Counted from the first letter of the stretch, positions 1 through 11,549 are shown. The stretch: 64,000 bases of DNA from Thiomonas delicata (GCF_900088825.1 NZ_LT592170.1:1364523-1428522); one strand, 5' to 3'. Made by a program: numbers and translations. Notes: generated by a model from the letters alone, not told the origin.

Positions 1-1004
1 TGGGCGAGGGCCTGCGCACGGCCGGCTGGCAGGTGCACTGGATGGGCGCGCCGAACGGGATGGAGGCGCGGCTGGTTCCCGCGCAGGGCTATCCGATGCT
101 GTGGGTGAACTTCGGCGGCCTGCGCGGCAAGGGCCTGACGACCAGGCTGCTGCTGCCTCTGCGCCTGCTGCGCGCGTTCTGGCAGGCCCTGCGTGCGCTG
201 CGCCGCGTGCGTCCCGGCGTGGTGCTGGGCATGGGCGGCTACATCACCGTGCCAGGCGGACTGATGAGCGACTGGGCCGGTGCGAAGCTGGTGCTGCACG
301 AGCAAAACGCCGTGGCCGGCATGAGCAACCGCCTGCTGGCCAGGTTGGCGGACCGCGTGCTCACCGCTTTTCCCCACACCTTGCCGAACGGGGACTGGGT
401 CGGCAACCCCGTGCGGCAGGGCATCCGCGATCTGGCTCCGCCCGCGCAGCGCTACGGCGCCCGCAGCGGGCCGCTGCGCATTCTCGTGGTGGGGGGCAGC
501 CTGGGCGCGGCAGCGTTGAACGAACGGGTGCCGCAGGCCTTGGCCCTGCTCGACCCGCAGCAGCGCCCGACGGTGCTGCACCAGAGCGGGCGCGGGCATC
601 TGCAGGCCCTGCTGCAGCGCTATGCGGAACTGGGCTTGCAGGCCGACTGCCGCGAGTTCATCGACGACATGGCTGCGGCGTACGCCGAGGCCGATCTCGT
701 GATCTGCCGCGCGGGTGCCTCGACCGTGAGCGAGGTGGCCTGTGCCGGCGTGGCCGCGCTGTTCGTGCCGTTCCCGCACGCGGTGGACGACCACCAGACC
801 GCCAACGCGCGTTTCCTGGCCGAACCGGGCGCGGCCCTGCTCGTGCAGCAAAAGGAGCTGACTCCCGAGCGCCTGGCCGCCGAACTGCGCGATCTCAGCC
901 GGCCCCGCCTGCTGACGATGGCGCAGCAGGCCCATGGCCTGGCCCGCCGCGACGCGGTCGAGCGCATCGTCGCGGCGTGCGAGGCCTTGGAGAATCCACG
1001 ATGA
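1..1004 (+). CDS. murG: MurG (5' end cut by window edge)
   Basis: UDP-N-acetylglucosamine:lipid-linked-muramyl-pentapeptide GlcNAc transferase, which makes lipid II at the inner face of the cytoplasmic membrane. The reading frame is open from base 3, so the N-terminal ~25-30 residues with the first glycine-rich loop lie outside the window. Visible family signatures are [14 protein letters not shown] (about residue 90 of the visible part), VVGGSLGA, and the C-terminal donor site [12 protein letters not shown] followed by [12 protein letters not shown]. The stop overlaps the murC start as ATGA, indicating translational coupling in the division/cell-wall cluster. Confidence 0.97.
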   Translation, partial: GEGLRTAGWQVHWMGAPNGMEARLVPAQGYPMLWVNFGGLRGKGLTTRLLLPLRLLRAFWQALRALRRVRPGVVLGMGGYITVPGGLMSDWAGAKLVLHEQNAVAGMSNRLLARLADRVLTAFPHTLPNGDWVGNPVRQGIRDLAPPAQRYGARSGPLRILVVGGSLGAAALNERVPQALALLDPQQRPTVLHQSGRGHLQALLQRYAELGLQADCREFIDDMAAAYAEADLVICRAGASTVSEVACAGVAALFVPFPHAVDDHQTANARFLAEPGAALLVQQKELTPERLAAELRDLSRPRLLTMAQQAHGLARRDAVERIVAACEALENPR

Positions 1005-2416
1005 AACACGCCATTCAACACATTCATTTCGTCGGCATCGGCGGCGCCGGCATGAGCGGCATCGCCGAGGTCCTGCTCAATCTGGGCTACGCCGTCAGCG
1101 GCACCGATCTCGCCGAAAACGGTGCGGTGCTGCGCCTGCGCTCCCTGGGCGCGCGCATCGCGCTCGGCCACGACGCCGCGCATATCGCCGGGGCCGACGC
1201 GGTGGTCGTGTCCACCGCGGTGGGGCCGGACAACCCCGAGGTGCGCGCCGCCCGAGCCCGCCATATTCCCGTGGTGCCGCGCGCGGTGATGCTGGCCGAG
1301 CTGATGCGCCTCAAGCGCGGCATCGCCATCGCCGGCACGCACGGCAAGACGACGACGACCAGCCTGGTGGCCAGCGTGCTGGCCGAGGGCGGGCTCGATC
1401 CCACCTTCGTCATCGGCGGACGGCTCAACAGCGCCGGCACCCATGCCAAGCTGGGGCAGGGCGAGTACATCGTGGTCGAGGCCGACGAGTCCGATGCGTC
1501 CTTTCTCAACCTGCTGCCCGTCATGGCGGTGGTGACGAACATCGACGCCGATCACATGGACACCTACGGTCACGACATGGCCAGGCTGCGCCAGGCCTTC
1601 GTCGCGTTCATCGCCCGCCTGCCGTTCTACGGCGCGGCCATTCTGTGCGTGGACGATCCCGGGGTCAGGGCGATTCTTCCTTTTGTTTCCAAGCCGGTGA
1701 CGCCTTACGGATTGAGCGAGGAGGCGCAGGTGCGCGCGATCGACGTGCGCGCCGAGAACGGCCGCATGCACTTCACCGCGCTGCGGCACAACGGCGTGAT
1801 GCTGCCGCCGCTCGCGGTCACGCTCAACCTGCCGGGATTGCACAACGTGCGCAATGCGCTGGCCGCCATCGCGGTGGCGGCCGAGCTCGGCGTGGACGAT
1901 GCCGCGGTGGTCAAGGCGCTGACCGAGTTCCACGGCGTGGGCCGGCGTTTCCAGCGCTACGGCGAGATCGACCTGCCCGCGGGCGGACGATTCACGCTGA
2001 TCGACGACTACGGCCACCATCCGGTGGAAATGGCGGCAACGCTGGACGCGGCGCGCGGCGCGTACCCGGGCCGGCGCATCGTGCTGGCGTTCCAGCCGCA
2101 CCGCTACACCCGCACGCGCGATCTGTTCGAGGATTTCGTCGCCGTGCTCGGCCAGGCCGACGCGGTCCTGCTGGCCGAGGTGTACGCGGCGGGCGAGCCG
2201 CCCATCGTCGCCGCCGACGGGCGCAGCCTGGCGCGCGCGCTGCGCGTGGCCGGCAAGGCCGAGCCGGTTTTCGTCGACGACATCGGGGCCATGCCGCGGG
2301 CCGTCCTCGATCTGGCGCGGGATGGCGACGTGGTGCTGTGCATGGGCGCCGGCTCCATCGGCGGTGTGCCGCAACAGGTCGTGGATCTCGCGCTCAGCAT
2401 GGAGGGGCAGGCATGA
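1001..2416 (+). CDS. murC: UDP-N-acetylmuramate--L-alanine ligase MurC
   Basis: Cytoplasmic ATP-dependent ligase adding L-Ala to UDP-MurNAc, the first amino acid of the peptidoglycan stem peptide. The 471-residue protein has the usual Mur-ligase layout: N-terminal UDP-binding Rossmann motif ([16 protein letters not shown], near residue 10), central ATPase P-loop [11 protein letters not shown] (~residues 113-123), EADESDASF with its metal-binding Glu, and the C-terminal domain with DDYGHHPVE and FQPHRYTRT. Length is normal. It overlaps murG and ddl by ATGA on both sides, so the genes are probably translated as one coupled unit. Confidence 0.97.
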   Translation: MKHAIQHIHFVGIGGAGMSGIAEVLLNLGYAVSGTDLAENGAVLRLRSLGARIALGHDAAHIAGADAVVVSTAVGPDNPEVRAARARHIPVVPRAVMLAELMRLKRGIAIAGTHGKTTTTSLVASVLAEGGLDPTFVIGGRLNSAGTHAKLGQGEYIVVEADESDASFLNLLPVMAVVTNIDADHMDTYGHDMARLRQAFVAFIARLPFYGAAILCVDDPGVRAILPFVSKPVTPYGLSEEAQVRAIDVRAENGRMHFTALRHNGVMLPPLAVTLNLPGLHNVRNALAAIAVAAELGVDDAAVVKALTEFHGVGRRFQRYGEIDLPAGGRFTLIDDYGHHPVEMAATLDAARGAYPGRRIVLAFQPHRYTRTRDLFEDFVAVLGQADAVLLAEVYAAGEPPIVAADGRSLARALRVAGKAEPVFVDDIGAMPRAVLDLARDGDVVLCMGAGSIGGVPQQVVDLALSMEGQA

Positions 2417-3402
2417 ACCGGATCGAAAGCACCACGATCGACCCGCGCGCCCTGGGTCGGGTGGCCGTGCTCATGGGCGGCTCGTCGAGCGAGCGCGAAG
2501 TCTCGCTGATGTCCGGCAAGGGCGTTCTCGCCGCGCTGCAGGCGCGGGGGGTTGACGCCATCGCCTTCGATCCGGCCGAGCGCGCCCTCTGCGAACTGTG
2601 CGCACTGGCCGTACAGCGCGTGTTCATCGCCCTGCACGGCCGGCATGGGGAGGACGGCACGGTGCAGGGTGCGCTCGAACTGCTCGGCATCCCCTACACC
2701 GGCCCCGGGGTGATGGCGTCGGCCCTGGCCATCGACAAGCACATGACCAAGCGTCTTTGGCAATGCGAGGGGCTGTCCACCCCAGCCTGGCGGATGGTGG
2801 CGAGCCCGGCGCAGGCGCACGCCGCGGCACACGAACTCGGCTTGCCGTTGATGTTCAAGGCTTCCCACGAGGGGTCGACGCTCGGCCTGGCGCGTGCCGA
2901 TACCGCGCAGCAGGTCGATGCGGCCTATGCCGAGGCGGCGCGTTTCGACGCCGCCGTGCTGGCCGAGCAGTTCATCGCCGGCGACGAGGTGACCTGCGGC
3001 GTGCTGGGCGAGGGCGCCGGCGCGGTGGCGCTGCCGCTCATCCACATCGTGGCGCCCGGCGGCAACTACGACTTCGAGCACAAATACTTCAGCGACGAGA
3101 CCCAGTACATCTGCCCGAGCGGCCTGCCGCCGGCGGAGGAGCAGGCCATCGCCGAACTCGTGCTGGCGAGCTACCGCACGCTCGGATGCCGCGGCTGGGG
3201 GCGGGCCGACATCATGATTCGCGCCACCGACCGCAAGCCCTTCCTGCTGGAACTCAACACCAGCCCGGGGATGACGGGCCACTCCCTGGTGCCGCTGGCC
3301 GCGCGCGTGGCGGGCCTGAACTACGAGGATCTGTGCCTGCGCATCCTGGCCGATGCCCGCCTGGACAGCGGCACGGGCGCCGTTCCCGGAGCACGACCGT
3401 GA
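2413..3402 (+). CDS. ddl: D-alanine--D-alanine ligase
   Basis: ATP-grasp ligase (329 residues) making the D-Ala-D-Ala dipeptide for the peptidoglycan precursor. Visible motifs: [14 protein letters not shown] near residue 20, [14 protein letters not shown], the ATP-grasp segment [10 protein letters not shown], and the C-terminal Mg/ATP and dipeptide site [15 protein letters not shown]. The start follows from the ATGA overlap with murC. Its position between murC and ftsQ is the typical ddlB arrangement of the proteobacterial dcw cluster. The stop overlaps the GTG start of ftsQ. Confidence 0.96.
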   Translation: MNRIESTTIDPRALGRVAVLMGGSSSEREVSLMSGKGVLAALQARGVDAIAFDPAERALCELCALAVQRVFIALHGRHGEDGTVQGALELLGIPYTGPGVMASALAIDKHMTKRLWQCEGLSTPAWRMVASPAQAHAAAHELGLPLMFKASHEGSTLGLARADTAQQVDAAYAEAARFDAAVLAEQFIAGDEVTCGVLGEGAGAVALPLIHIVAPGGNYDFEHKYFSDETQYICPSGLPPAEEQAIAELVLASYRTLGCRGWGRADIMIRATDRKPFLLELNTSPGMTGHSLVPLAARVAGLNYEDLCLRILADARLDSGTGAVPGARP

Positions 3403-4211
3403 CGCGCGAACTGCCCCTGGACATCCGGTTGATGAACGTCACCAGCCGCGCGCTGCTGTGGCTGTTCATGCTCGGCGCCTTGGCGGTGGCCGGCAACTGG
3501 CTTGTCCAGCGTCCCTGGTGGGCCATTCGAAGCGTGCGTGTCGAAGGCAATTTGCAGCACGTCAGCGCCACGGCGCTGCGCGGCGAGGCGCTGCCGCGAC
3601 TGCAGGGGAATTTCTTCACGGTCAGCCTGGCCGCCGCGCAGCAGGCGTTCGACCAGGTGCCCTGGGTGCGCAAGGCTGTGGTGCAGCGCGTGTGGCCGCT
3701 CTCGCTCCTGGTCACGCTCGAGGCGCAGCAGCCGCTGGCTTTCTGGAGCGACGGCAGCTCGGTGGTGGGTCTGGTCAATACCCACGGACAACTGTTCGAG
3801 GCCAATCTGGGCGAGGTGCAGGACATGGCGCTACCCAGCTTCTCCGGTCCGGCCGGCAGCGAGGGACGGGTGGCGCAGATGTATGCCGAGCTTTCCCGGG
3901 ATTTCGCGCCGCTGAAATGGAAGATCGTCAAGCTGGAGATGGGCGCCGAGGGCAACTGGCGGGTGCAGGTCGAGGACGGGCCCAGGTTGGATCTGGGCAG
4001 CGATCACGACGCGCAGGCCTTCCAGCAGCGCCTGCAGCGTTTCCTCGTGCTGGCGCCGCGCGTGCAGGCGCGCTACGGACGTGCGCTGACGAGCGCCGAT
4101 CTGCGCTACAGCAACGGCTTTGCCGTGCGCCTGGCGGGAGTGGATTTGCCGGGCGGAAAACCCGATTCGAAAACGACGCAAAGACAAGGCAAGGCGAGGG
4201 AGCACAGGTGA
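3399..4211 (+). CDS. ftsQ: Cell division protein FtsQ
   Basis: Bitopic inner-membrane divisome protein of 270 residues that recruits and holds FtsB/FtsL. It has a short cytoplasmic N-terminus, one membrane segment (about residues 14-32), then a POTRA domain beginning [11 protein letters not shown] and a beta domain reaching into the periplasm. The GTG at 3399 overlaps the ddl stop (GTGA) and is preferred; ATG at 3432 is a shorter alternative that would start just before the membrane segment. The C-terminal tail is polar and basic. The TGA overlaps the ftsA ATG by one base. Confidence 0.93.
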   Translation: MTRELPLDIRLMNVTSRALLWLFMLGALAVAGNWLVQRPWWAIRSVRVEGNLQHVSATALRGEALPRLQGNFFTVSLAAAQQAFDQVPWVRKAVVQRVWPLSLLVTLEAQQPLAFWSDGSSVVGLVNTHGQLFEANLGEVQDMALPSFSGPAGSEGRVAQMYAELSRDFAPLKWKIVKLEMGAEGNWRVQVEDGPRLDLGSDHDAQAFQQRLQRFLVLAPRVQARYGRALTSADLRYSNGFAVRLAGVDLPGGKPDSKTTQRQGKAREHR

Positions 4212-5455
4212 TGGCGAAGGATTACAAGGATCTGGTGGTGGGGCTGGACATCGGCACGTCCAAGGTGCTGGCGATGGTGGCCGAAATCCTGCCGCAGCAG
4301 GACAGCCCGGCGGCCAAGCTCAAGATCGTGGGCATGGGGCAGGCCGCCACGGCCGGCATGCGCCGCGGCGTGGTGGTGGACATCGAGGCCACGGTGCAGT
4401 CCATCCAGGCCGCGCTGAAGGAGGCCGAGCTGATGGCCGACTGCCGCATCACGCGCGTGATCACCGGCATCACCGGCAGCCATATCCGCGGCCAGAACTC
4501 GGAAGGCATGGTGGCGATCAAGGACCGCGAGGTGACGCAGAACGACGTGTCGCGCGTGATCGAAACCGCCAAGGCGGTCAACATCCCCACCGACCAGCGC
4601 CTGCTGCTGGTGGAGCCGCAGGAATTCATCATCGACGGCCAGGAGGTCAAGGAGCCGGTGGGCATGAGCGGCATCCGCTTGGAGACCAAGGTGCACATCG
4701 TCACCGGCGCGCAGACCGCGGCCGAGAACGTCATCAAGTGCGTGCGCCGCTGCGGCCTCGAAGTCGACGCCGTGGTGCTGCACCCGCTGGCCTCCAGCCA
4801 TGCCGTGCTCACGGAAGACGAAAAGGAACTGGGCGTGGTGCTGGTGGACGTGGGCGCCGGCGTGACCGACGTGGCCATCTACACCGGCGGCTCGATCCGG
4901 CATACCGCCATCATCCCCATCGCCGGCGAGCTCATCACCAGCGACATCGCCATGGCGCTGCGCACGCCGACCAAGGACGCCGAAGACATCAAGATCGAGC
5001 ATGGCGTCGCCAAGCAGCTGCTCGCCGGCGTGGACGAGCGGCTGGAGGTTCCGGGCCTCGGCGACCGCGGGCCGCGCATGCTCTCGCGCCAGGCGCTGGC
5101 CGGAGTCATCGAGCCGCGCGTGGAGGAAATCTTTTCCCTGGTGCAACAGGTGGTGCGCGACTCGGGTTTCGAGGAGCTGTTGTCCTCAGGCGTGGTGCTC
5201 ACCGGCGGCGCGGCGCAGATGCCGGGCATGGTCGAGTTGGGCGAGGACATTTTTCTCAAGCCCGTGCGGCTTGGTTTGCCGCAATACACCGGGCCGCTTT
5301 CCGACATGGTGCGCAGTCCGCGCAACGCGACGGCGATGGGGCTCCTGGTGGAGGCGCAGACGCAGCGCCAGCGCGGTGCGCGCATCGCGCAGAAAGCCGG
5401 CAGCGCCGGCACGCTGGTGACGAGGATACGCGACTGGTTCGCGGGAAATTTCTAA
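4211..5455 (+). CDS. ftsA: Cell division protein FtsA
   Basis: Actin-fold ATPase (414 residues) that tethers FtsZ to the inner membrane and recruits late divisome proteins. Motifs: phosphate-1 loop GLDIGTSKVLAMV near the N-terminus, the 1C subdomain, phosphate-2 region VDVGAGVTDVAIY, and the adenosine motif VVLTGGAAQMPG. The last ~15 residues (VTRIRDWFAGNF) form the expected amphipathic membrane-targeting helix. Start chosen by the TGATG junction with ftsQ; a GTG one codon earlier is possible. Confidence 0.97.
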   Translation: MAKDYKDLVVGLDIGTSKVLAMVAEILPQQDSPAAKLKIVGMGQAATAGMRRGVVVDIEATVQSIQAALKEAELMADCRITRVITGITGSHIRGQNSEGMVAIKDREVTQNDVSRVIETAKAVNIPTDQRLLLVEPQEFIIDGQEVKEPVGMSGIRLETKVHIVTGAQTAAENVIKCVRRCGLEVDAVVLHPLASSHAVLTEDEKELGVVLVDVGAGVTDVAIYTGGSIRHTAIIPIAGELITSDIAMALRTPTKDAEDIKIEHGVAKQLLAGVDERLEVPGLGDRGPRMLSRQALAGVIEPRVEEIFSLVQQVVRDSGFEELLSSGVVLTGGAAQMPGMVELGEDIFLKPVRLGLPQYTGPLSDMVRSPRNATAMGLLVEAQTQRQRGARIAQKAGSAGTLVTRIRDWFAGNF

Positions 5456-5541
5456 AGATTCAACGGGGCTTGCCACTGCGAGGTGGCTGGCATGGAGTGG
5501 GCAGGAGAGGGTCTTTTTCTTTTTATCGACGGAGGTGCATC

Positions 5542-6738
5542 ATGGCTTTTGAAATGATCGAGGACGCAAGCGACAGCGCGTTCAACAGCGGAACCAACAT
5601 CAAGGTGATCGGCATGGGCGGCGGCGGCGGCAACGCCGTCGAGCACATGATCCAGTGCGGCGTGAAAGGCGTCGAGTTCATTTGCGCCAACACCGATGCG
5701 CAGGCGCTGAAGGTGTCGAGCTCGCACCGCTTCATCCAGCTCGGCAAGACCGGTCTGGGCGCCGGCGGCAAGCCGCAAGTGGGGCGTGACGCGGCCGAGC
5801 AGGCGCAGTCCGAAATCCGCGACGCGCTGGCCGGCGCGCACATGCTGTTCATCACGGCCGGCATGGGCGGCGGCACGGGCACCGGCGCCGCACCGGTGGT
5901 GGCACGCATCGCGCGCGAAATGGGCATCCTCACCGTCGCGGTGGTGACCAAACCCTTCGAGTTCGAGGGTACCAAGCGCCTGTCGAACGCCGAAAGCGGC
6001 CTGGAGGAACTGGAAAAGCATGTCGACTCCCTGATCATCGTGCTCAACGAGAAACTGCTCGAGGTCTATGGCGACGACATCTCGCAGAAGGAGGCCTTCG
6101 CCAAGGCCAACGACGTGCTGAAGAACGCCACCGGCGGCATCGCCGAGATCATCAATGTTCCGGGCATGATCAACGCCGACTTCGAGGACGTGAAGACGGT
6201 GATGGGCGAACCGGGCAAGGCCATGATGGGCACCGCCGTGGCCAGCGGCGCCGACCGTGCCCGTCTGGCAGCCGAGCAGGCCGTGGTCTGCCCGCTGCTC
6301 GACGGCGTGGATCTTTCGGGAGCCAAGGGCGTGCTGGTCAACATCACCGCGGACGACTCGCTCAAGCTGTCCGAGACGCGCGAGGCGATGAACGCCATCC
6401 GCGCTTATGCCGCGCCCGACGCCCACATCATCTTCGGCACCGTGAACGATCCGACCATGGGCGATTCGCTGCGCGTGACCGTGCTGGCGACCGGCCTGTC
6501 GCGCGCCAAGGCCGCCATGAAGGTGGCTCCCGCGCTGACGGTGCTGCGCACGGGTACGGATTCCATGCCCATGGCCATGGGGGGCATGCAGTCCGGCAAA
6601 CCGGTCGACGAGCATCAGATTCCGGCCATCTGGCGCAACCCGCGCGGCAACGCGCCGTCGGCCCATGTCAATGCGCTGATGCAAAGCGGCATGGACGAGT
6701 TGGAGATCCCGGCCTTCCTGCGCAAGCAGGCGGATTGA
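5542..6738 (+). CDS. ftsZ: Cell division protein FtsZ
   Basis: Tubulin-like GTPase (398 residues) forming the cytokinetic ring. The GTP-binding signature GGGTGTGAAPVVA lies at about residues 107-119 and the T7-loop region containing NADFEDVKTV at ~208-217. The C-terminal conserved peptide EIPAFLRKQ, which binds FtsA and ZipA/ZapD, is intact at the extreme C-terminus. A strong Shine-Dalgarno (GGAGGT, 5531-5536) sits 5 bases before the ATG. The 86-bp gap from ftsA may hold an extra promoter. Confidence 0.98.
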   Translation: MAFEMIEDASDSAFNSGTNIKVIGMGGGGGNAVEHMIQCGVKGVEFICANTDAQALKVSSSHRFIQLGKTGLGAGGKPQVGRDAAEQAQSEIRDALAGAHMLFITAGMGGGTGTGAAPVVARIAREMGILTVAVVTKPFEFEGTKRLSNAESGLEELEKHVDSLIIVLNEKLLEVYGDDISQKEAFAKANDVLKNATGGIAEIINVPGMINADFEDVKTVMGEPGKAMMGTAVASGADRARLAAEQAVVCPLLDGVDLSGAKGVLVNITADDSLKLSETREAMNAIRAYAAPDAHIIFGTVNDPTMGDSLRVTVLATGLSRAKAAMKVAPALTVLRTGTDSMPMAMGGMQSGKPVDEHQIPAIWRNPRGNAPSAHVNALMQSGMDELEIPAFLRKQAD

Positions 6739-6898
6739 GGGGATTGTTCGACGAGAGATCGACGTCGATAGGGTTCCCGCCTCCTGCGACGCCTCCGGTC
6801 GCATGCGGCGGCAGATCCGATGAAGGCCGGCGGATGGCCCCGTTCCGCCCGGCATGGATCGGATCTCATCTCGCCTCTTAGGGCCTGGCGCCTAGGGT

Positions 6899-6938
6899 GG
6901 CCGGTCGGTGTGCGCTGCCTCCCGCACGCCGACCGGCC
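6899..6938. other. Long GC-rich hairpin upstream of lpxC
   Basis: Two 16-base arms (6899-6914 and 6923-6938) pair with a single G-T mismatch around an 8-base loop. There is no T-run after either arm, so it is not a classical intrinsic terminator. It lies 160 bp after ftsZ and 76 bp before the lpxC start, so it could attenuate or insulate transcription between the two genes. A second, looser inverted repeat (9-base arms, 6813-6821 and 6858-6866) precedes it. Confidence 0.6.
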
Positions 6939-7014
6939 CGTAGGGTGATTCACGCGTCATTAAAATAGGCACTGGTTATCAATGATTGTGAATCGATTGC
7001 AAAAACGACCAGCC

Positions 7015-7941
7015 ATGTTGTCTCAACGCACCATCCGTTCGGCCAACCGCGCCGTGGGTGTCGGCCTGCACAGCAGCGAGCGCGTCGAACTCACGCTGCA
7101 CCCGGCCCCGCCCGACACCGGCATCGTGTTCCGGCGCACCGACCTGCCGCAGCCCGTGACCATCGCCCTGCACCCCCAAGCCGTGGTGGACACGCGCATG
7201 GCCACCACGCTGGGCGCGGGCGACGCGAAAATCCACACCGTCGAGCATCTGCTCTCCGCCTGCGCCGGGTTGGGCATCGACAATCTGCTGGTGGACGTCG
7301 ACGCCGAGGAAATTCCCATCCTCGACGGATCGGCGTCAAGCTTCGTCTACCTGCTGCAGTCGGCCGGCCTGCAGCAGCAAGCGGCGCCCAAGCGTTTCAT
7401 CCGCATGCGCCATGCCGTCGAGGTTCGCAGCAGCGACCGCGACGGCGAGAAATGGGCGCGCCTGGAACCGCACGACGGCTTCCGCCTGCGTTTCGCCATC
7501 GAGTTCGATCATCCCGCCATCGACCAGACCGTGCAGGACTACAGCTTCGATTTCGACATGCAGGCCTATGTGCGCGACATCGCGCGCGCGCGCACCTTCG
7601 GTTTCATGCGCGACGTCGACGCGCTGCGCGAGCTGGGCCTGGCCCAGGGTGGGAGCATGGAAAACGCGATCGTGATGGACGAGTCGCGCATCCTCAACCA
7701 GGAAGGGCTGCGTTTCGACGCCGAATTCGTCAAGCACAAGATGCTCGACGCCATCGGCGATCTGTACGTCATCGGTCATCCCATCATCGGCGCCTACAGC
7801 GCCTACCGCAGCGGACATGCGGTCAACAACGCCTTGCTGCGCGCCGTGCTGGCCGACCCGGATTCCTACGACATCGTCAGTTTCGCCGACGCCGCCGACG
7901 CGCCTGCCGGGTATCGCGACACGCTCAAGGCTGCGGCCTGA
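7015..7941 (+). CDS. lpxC: UDP-3-O-acyl-N-acetylglucosamine deacetylase LpxC
   Basis: Zn-dependent cytoplasmic deacetylase, the committed step of lipid A synthesis. The protein is 308 residues from ATG 7015, which aligns its start ([10 protein letters not shown]) with the family; ATG 6982 would add 11 residues. The catalytic signature HTVEH is at residues 74-78. The second Zn motif [10 protein letters not shown] (~239-248), the GHAVNN segment with the catalytic His (~263-268) and EIPILDGSA are all present. It follows ftsZ as in most proteobacteria. Confidence 0.96.
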   Translation: MLSQRTIRSANRAVGVGLHSSERVELTLHPAPPDTGIVFRRTDLPQPVTIALHPQAVVDTRMATTLGAGDAKIHTVEHLLSACAGLGIDNLLVDVDAEEIPILDGSASSFVYLLQSAGLQQQAAPKRFIRMRHAVEVRSSDRDGEKWARLEPHDGFRLRFAIEFDHPAIDQTVQDYSFDFDMQAYVRDIARARTFGFMRDVDALRELGLAQGGSMENAIVMDESRILNQEGLRFDAEFVKHKMLDAIGDLYVIGHPIIGAYSAYRSGHAVNNALLRAVLADPDSYDIVSFADAADAPAGYRDTLKAAA

Positions 7942-7976
7942 GCGGGCACGCCCGCCGCGGCGCACGCGCGCTCATC

Positions 7977-8450
7977 TCAATCTTCGTGATCCCGCGCATG
8001 GCGCGCGCGCAGCTCGCGCAGGCGCGCACGCACCGCGGCTGGCGCCTGCGAGGTCGTCACGGTCGGGTCAAGCGCCCGGCTCGGCGCCTGCGGCGAGCCG
8101 GGCTCGTTCACCCGCACCGCGATGCGCTGCACGGGCCACTGCGCCTGCTGCAAGTGGCGCAGCAGCAAGGGTCTATACAGTTTGAGCTTGGCCGCCACCG
8201 CCGACGAGGATGCCGTCAGGTGCCATGTTCCTTCCGCCCATTTGCCCGGGCGCACGGCCTCGACCAGTTCCGAGGGCAGCGCCGTGCGCAGCGCGGCCCA
8301 CATTTTTTGCGATGTGAGCGCTTGCTCCTTGAGGGCCATCAAGGTTTGCGTACGCTGCATCCACTGCGGCAGCATGGCCATGGTGACCGCTGGCGGGGAG
8401 CGGAACTCGGATCGGCGCGTCTTGCGCGGCCGTGGGGCGTTGGGGGTCAT
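7977..8450 (-). CDS. dciA: DciA-type DUF721 protein (putative helicase loader)
   Basis: A 157-residue DUF721/DciA family protein, read opposite to its neighbours between lpxC and secA. This is the location of dciA in many proteobacteria lacking DnaC. DciA proteins interact with the replicative helicase DnaB. The N-terminal half carries the KH-like fold region (QKMWAALRTALP, then GTWHLTASSSAVAAKLKLY). The C-terminal half is a Pro/Ala/Arg-rich tail ending in a basic RARLRELRARHARDH stretch. Start placed at ATG 8450; a longer start near 8510 is possible. Function is inferred from family and synteny. Confidence 0.8.
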   Translation of the reverse strand: MTPNAPRPRKTRRSEFRSPPAVTMAMLPQWMQRTQTLMALKEQALTSQKMWAALRTALPSELVEAVRPGKWAEGTWHLTASSSAVAAKLKLYRPLLLRHLQQAQWPVQRIAVRVNEPGSPQAPSRALDPTVTTSQAPAAVRARLRELRARHARDHED

Positions 8451-8624
8451 GAGGACCGCAAAGGTGGCATGGGCGTCATTGTCATGCAGGACGGAGCAGA
8501 CTCGCGCCATGGGGGCGCTGAGTAGAATGAATATTTCTTCGCGATGGCACGCGGGGCGCATCGCATACCCCAGCCAGGGCCGTGGTTGGTTCCAGCCCGA
8601 CGCGTGCCACACCCAGACCGACCC

Positions 8625-11420
8625 ATGCCCGCATCCTTCCTGACACGACTTTTCGGCAGCCGCAACGAGCGGCTGCTGCGCCAATACAGGCGCGTGGCGC
8701 AGCGCATCAACGCGCTGGAAGCCCAGTTCGAAAAACTCACCGACGAGGAACTGCGGGGCAAGACCGCCGAGTTCAAGCAACAGGTGGCCAATGGGCGCAG
8801 CCTCGACGACCTGCTCCCCGAAGCCTTCGCCGTCGTGCGCGAGGGCGGCAAGCGCGCGCTGCGCATGCGGCATTTCGACGTGCAGCTCATCGGCGGCATG
8901 GCGCTGCACGACGGCAAGATCGCCGAAATGCGCACCGGCGAAGGCAAGACCCTGGTGGGCACCTTGCCGGTCTATCTCAACGCCCTCACCGGCAAGGGCG
9001 TGCATGTCGTCACCGTGAACGATTACCTCGCCCAGCGCGATGCGCAGTGGATGAGCAAGCTCTACAACTTCCTGGGCTTGAGCGTGGGCATCAACCTGCC
9101 CAACCTGGCGCGCGAGGACAAGCAGGCGGCCTACGCCGCCGACATCACCTACGGCACGAACAACGAATACGGCTTCGACTACCTGCGCGACAACATGGTG
9201 TTCGAACCCGGCGAGCGCGTGCAGCGGGGCTTGCACTACGCGTTGATCGACGAGGTCGATTCCATCCTGATCGACGAGGCACGCACACCGCTCATCATCT
9301 CCGGCCAGGCGGACGACAACACCGACCTCTACCTCAAGCTCAACAAGGTGGTTCCCCTGCTGGAGCGGCAGATCGGGGAGGAGGACCCGCTCACCGGCAA
9401 GGGCGTGGAAAAGCCCGGCGATTTCACGGTGGACGAGAAGAGCCACCAGGTCTACCTGACCGAAGCCGGCCACGAGAAGGCCGAGCGCATTCTCGGCGAG
9501 ATGGGGCTGATCCCCGAGGGCAGCACCCTCTACGACCCGGCCAATATCGCGCTGATGCACCATCTGTACGCGGCGCTGCGGGCCCATCATCTGTACCACC
9601 GCGATCAGCACTATGTGGTGCAGAACGGCGAGATCATCATCGTCGACGAATTCACCGGCCGCATCATGGCCGGACGACGCTGGTCCGACGGCCTGCACCA
9701 GGCTGTCGAAGCCAAGGAAGGCGTGCAGATCCAGAGCGAGAACCAGACGCTGGCGTCGATCACCTTCCAAAACTACTTCCGCATGTACGGCAAGCTCGCC
9801 GGCATGACCGGCACGGCCGATACCGAAGCCTACGAATTCCAGGAAATCTACAAGCTGGAAACCGTGGTGATTCCGACCAACCGGCCCAGCCAGCGCAAGG
9901 ACTATCAGGACAAGGTCTACAAGTCCGCCAAGGAGCGCGACGAGGCGGTGGTGGCCGACATCAAGGATTGCTACGAGCGCGGCCAGCCGGTGCTGGTGGG
10001 CACGGCGTCCATCGAGGCCAGCGAGCACCTGTCCCAGCTGCTGAGTCGCGAAAAACTTCCGCACCAGGTGCTCAACGCCAAGCAGCACGCGCGCGAAGCG
10101 GAAATCGTCGCTCAGGCCGGGCGGCCGAAGATGATCACCATCGCCACCAATATGGCGGGCCGCGGTACCGACATCGTGCTGGGCGGCAACGTCGAGAAGC
10201 AGTGCGAGTTCATCGAAGCCGATGCGGCCTTGTCGGACGAGGAGAAGCGCCAGCGCATCGAAACCATCCGCAGCGAATGGCAGTCGCTGCACGATCACGT
10301 CATTGCCCAGGGCGGCCTGCACATCGTCGGCACCGAGCGCAGCGAGTCGCGCCGGGTCGACAACCAGCTGCGTGGCCGCTCCGGCCGCCAGGGTGATCCG
10401 GGTTCCTCCCGCTTCTACCTGTCGCTCGACGATTCGCTGATGCGCATTTTCGCGGGTGACCGCGTCCGCGCCATCATGGATCGCCTGAAGATGCCCGAAG
10501 GCGAGGCCATCGAGGCAGGCATGGTGACGCGCTCGATCGAATCCGCGCAGCGCAAGGTGGAGGCGCGCAATTTCGATGTCCGCAAGCAACTGCTCGAATA
10601 CGACGACGTGGCCAACGAGCAGCGCAAGATCCTTTACGAGCAGCGCAACGCCATCCTCGACAATCAGGACGTGAGTGCCCAGATCGCCGACCTGCGCGAG
10701 GGCAGCGTGACCGATCTGGTGCACAACTTCGTGCCGGCGCAAAGCATGGAAGAGCAGTGGGACATTCCCGGGCTCGAGCGCGCCCTGCGCGACGACTGGC
10801 AAGTGGATGTGCCGCTGCAGGCCTGGATCGAGGATGACCAGACGATCACCGACGAAGATGTGCTCGAGCGCGTGCTCGATGCCGTGAATGCCCAGTACAA
10901 GGCCAAGGTCGAGACCGTCGGCGCCGCCAATTTCGCCAGCTTCGAGCGCATGGTCCTGCTGCAGTCTCTCGATCTGCACTGGCGCGAACACCTGTCCGCG
11001 CTCGACTACCTGCGCCAGGGCATTCACCTGCGCGGCTACGCGCAGAAGCAGCCCAAGCAGGAATACAAGCGCGAAGCCTTCGAACTCTTCGGCCAGATGC
11101 TCGACGCCGTGAAGAACGACGTCACCCGCACCCTGATGACGGTGCAGGTGCAGACCCAGGAGCAGGCCGAGGCGGCGGCGGAGCAGATCGAGCAGCGAGC
11201 CCAGAGCCTGCACAACCTCGTGTTCCAGCATCCAGAGGCGGGCGGGGCGGCGACCCAAGATGGCGAGATCGAAGGCGCAGAACTCGCCCTGGCCGGCGCC
11301 GCGACGGCGGGGCTGGTCATGCAGCCCAGCATCCATGCCGCGCCGAAGGTCGGGCGCAACGATCCTTGCCCATGCGGCAGCGGCAAGAAATACAAGCATT
11401 GCCACGGCAAGCTGACTTGA
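8625..11420 (+). CDS. secA: Protein translocase ATPase SecA
   Basis: Motor of the Sec pathway (931 residues), pushing preproteins through SecYEG. Walker [10 protein letters not shown] is near residue 105, the DEAD-like site [15 protein letters not shown] near 210, and the second nucleotide-binding domain carries [10 protein letters not shown] and [11 protein letters not shown]. The C-terminal SecB/zinc-binding tail [14 protein letters not shown] is complete. ATG 8625 gives the normal N-terminus ([16 protein letters not shown]); an upstream in-frame ATG at 8544 would add an unlikely 27-residue extension. Confidence 0.98.
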   Translation: MPASFLTRLFGSRNERLLRQYRRVAQRINALEAQFEKLTDEELRGKTAEFKQQVANGRSLDDLLPEAFAVVREGGKRALRMRHFDVQLIGGMALHDGKIAEMRTGEGKTLVGTLPVYLNALTGKGVHVVTVNDYLAQRDAQWMSKLYNFLGLSVGINLPNLAREDKQAAYAADITYGTNNEYGFDYLRDNMVFEPGERVQRGLHYALIDEVDSILIDEARTPLIISGQADDNTDLYLKLNKVVPLLERQIGEEDPLTGKGVEKPGDFTVDEKSHQVYLTEAGHEKAERILGEMGLIPEGSTLYDPANIALMHHLYAALRAHHLYHRDQHYVVQNGEIIIVDEFTGRIMAGRRWSDGLHQAVEAKEGVQIQSENQTLASITFQNYFRMYGKLAGMTGTADTEAYEFQEIYKLETVVIPTNRPSQRKDYQDKVYKSAKERDEAVVADIKDCYERGQPVLVGTASIEASEHLSQLLSREKLPHQVLNAKQHAREAEIVAQAGRPKMITIATNMAGRGTDIVLGGNVEKQCEFIEADAALSDEEKRQRIETIRSEWQSLHDHVIAQGGLHIVGTERSESRRVDNQLRGRSGRQGDPGSSRFYLSLDDSLMRIFAGDRVRAIMDRLKMPEGEAIEAGMVTRSIESAQRKVEARNFDVRKQLLEYDDVANEQRKILYEQRNAILDNQDVSAQIADLREGSVTDLVHNFVPAQSMEEQWDIPGLERALRDDWQVDVPLQAWIEDDQTITDEDVLERVLDAVNAQYKAKVETVGAANFASFERMVLLQSLDLHWREHLSALDYLRQGIHLRGYAQKQPKQEYKREAFELFGQMLDAVKNDVTRTLMTVQVQTQEQAEAAAEQIEQRAQSLHNLVFQHPEAGGAATQDGEIEGAELALAGAATAGLVMQPSIHAAPKVGRNDPCPCGSGKKYKHCHGKLT

Positions 11421-11549
11421 GATCGCACGCGGCCGTCCCGTCTTGCCTTGCGGCGGCGGGGGTGGTCCGCGCGCTTGCATCGGCGGCGGTCCGGAACCCA
11501 TGGCCCCTTCCGGACGCCGACCCAACTCGACCCTGATGGAGAACGAGCC

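Noticed and set aside
620-2374. Long minus-strand open frame of 584 codons opposite murG/murC
   Set aside because: Shadow of GC-rich coding on the plus strand; His/Arg/Gly-rich translation without family signatures.
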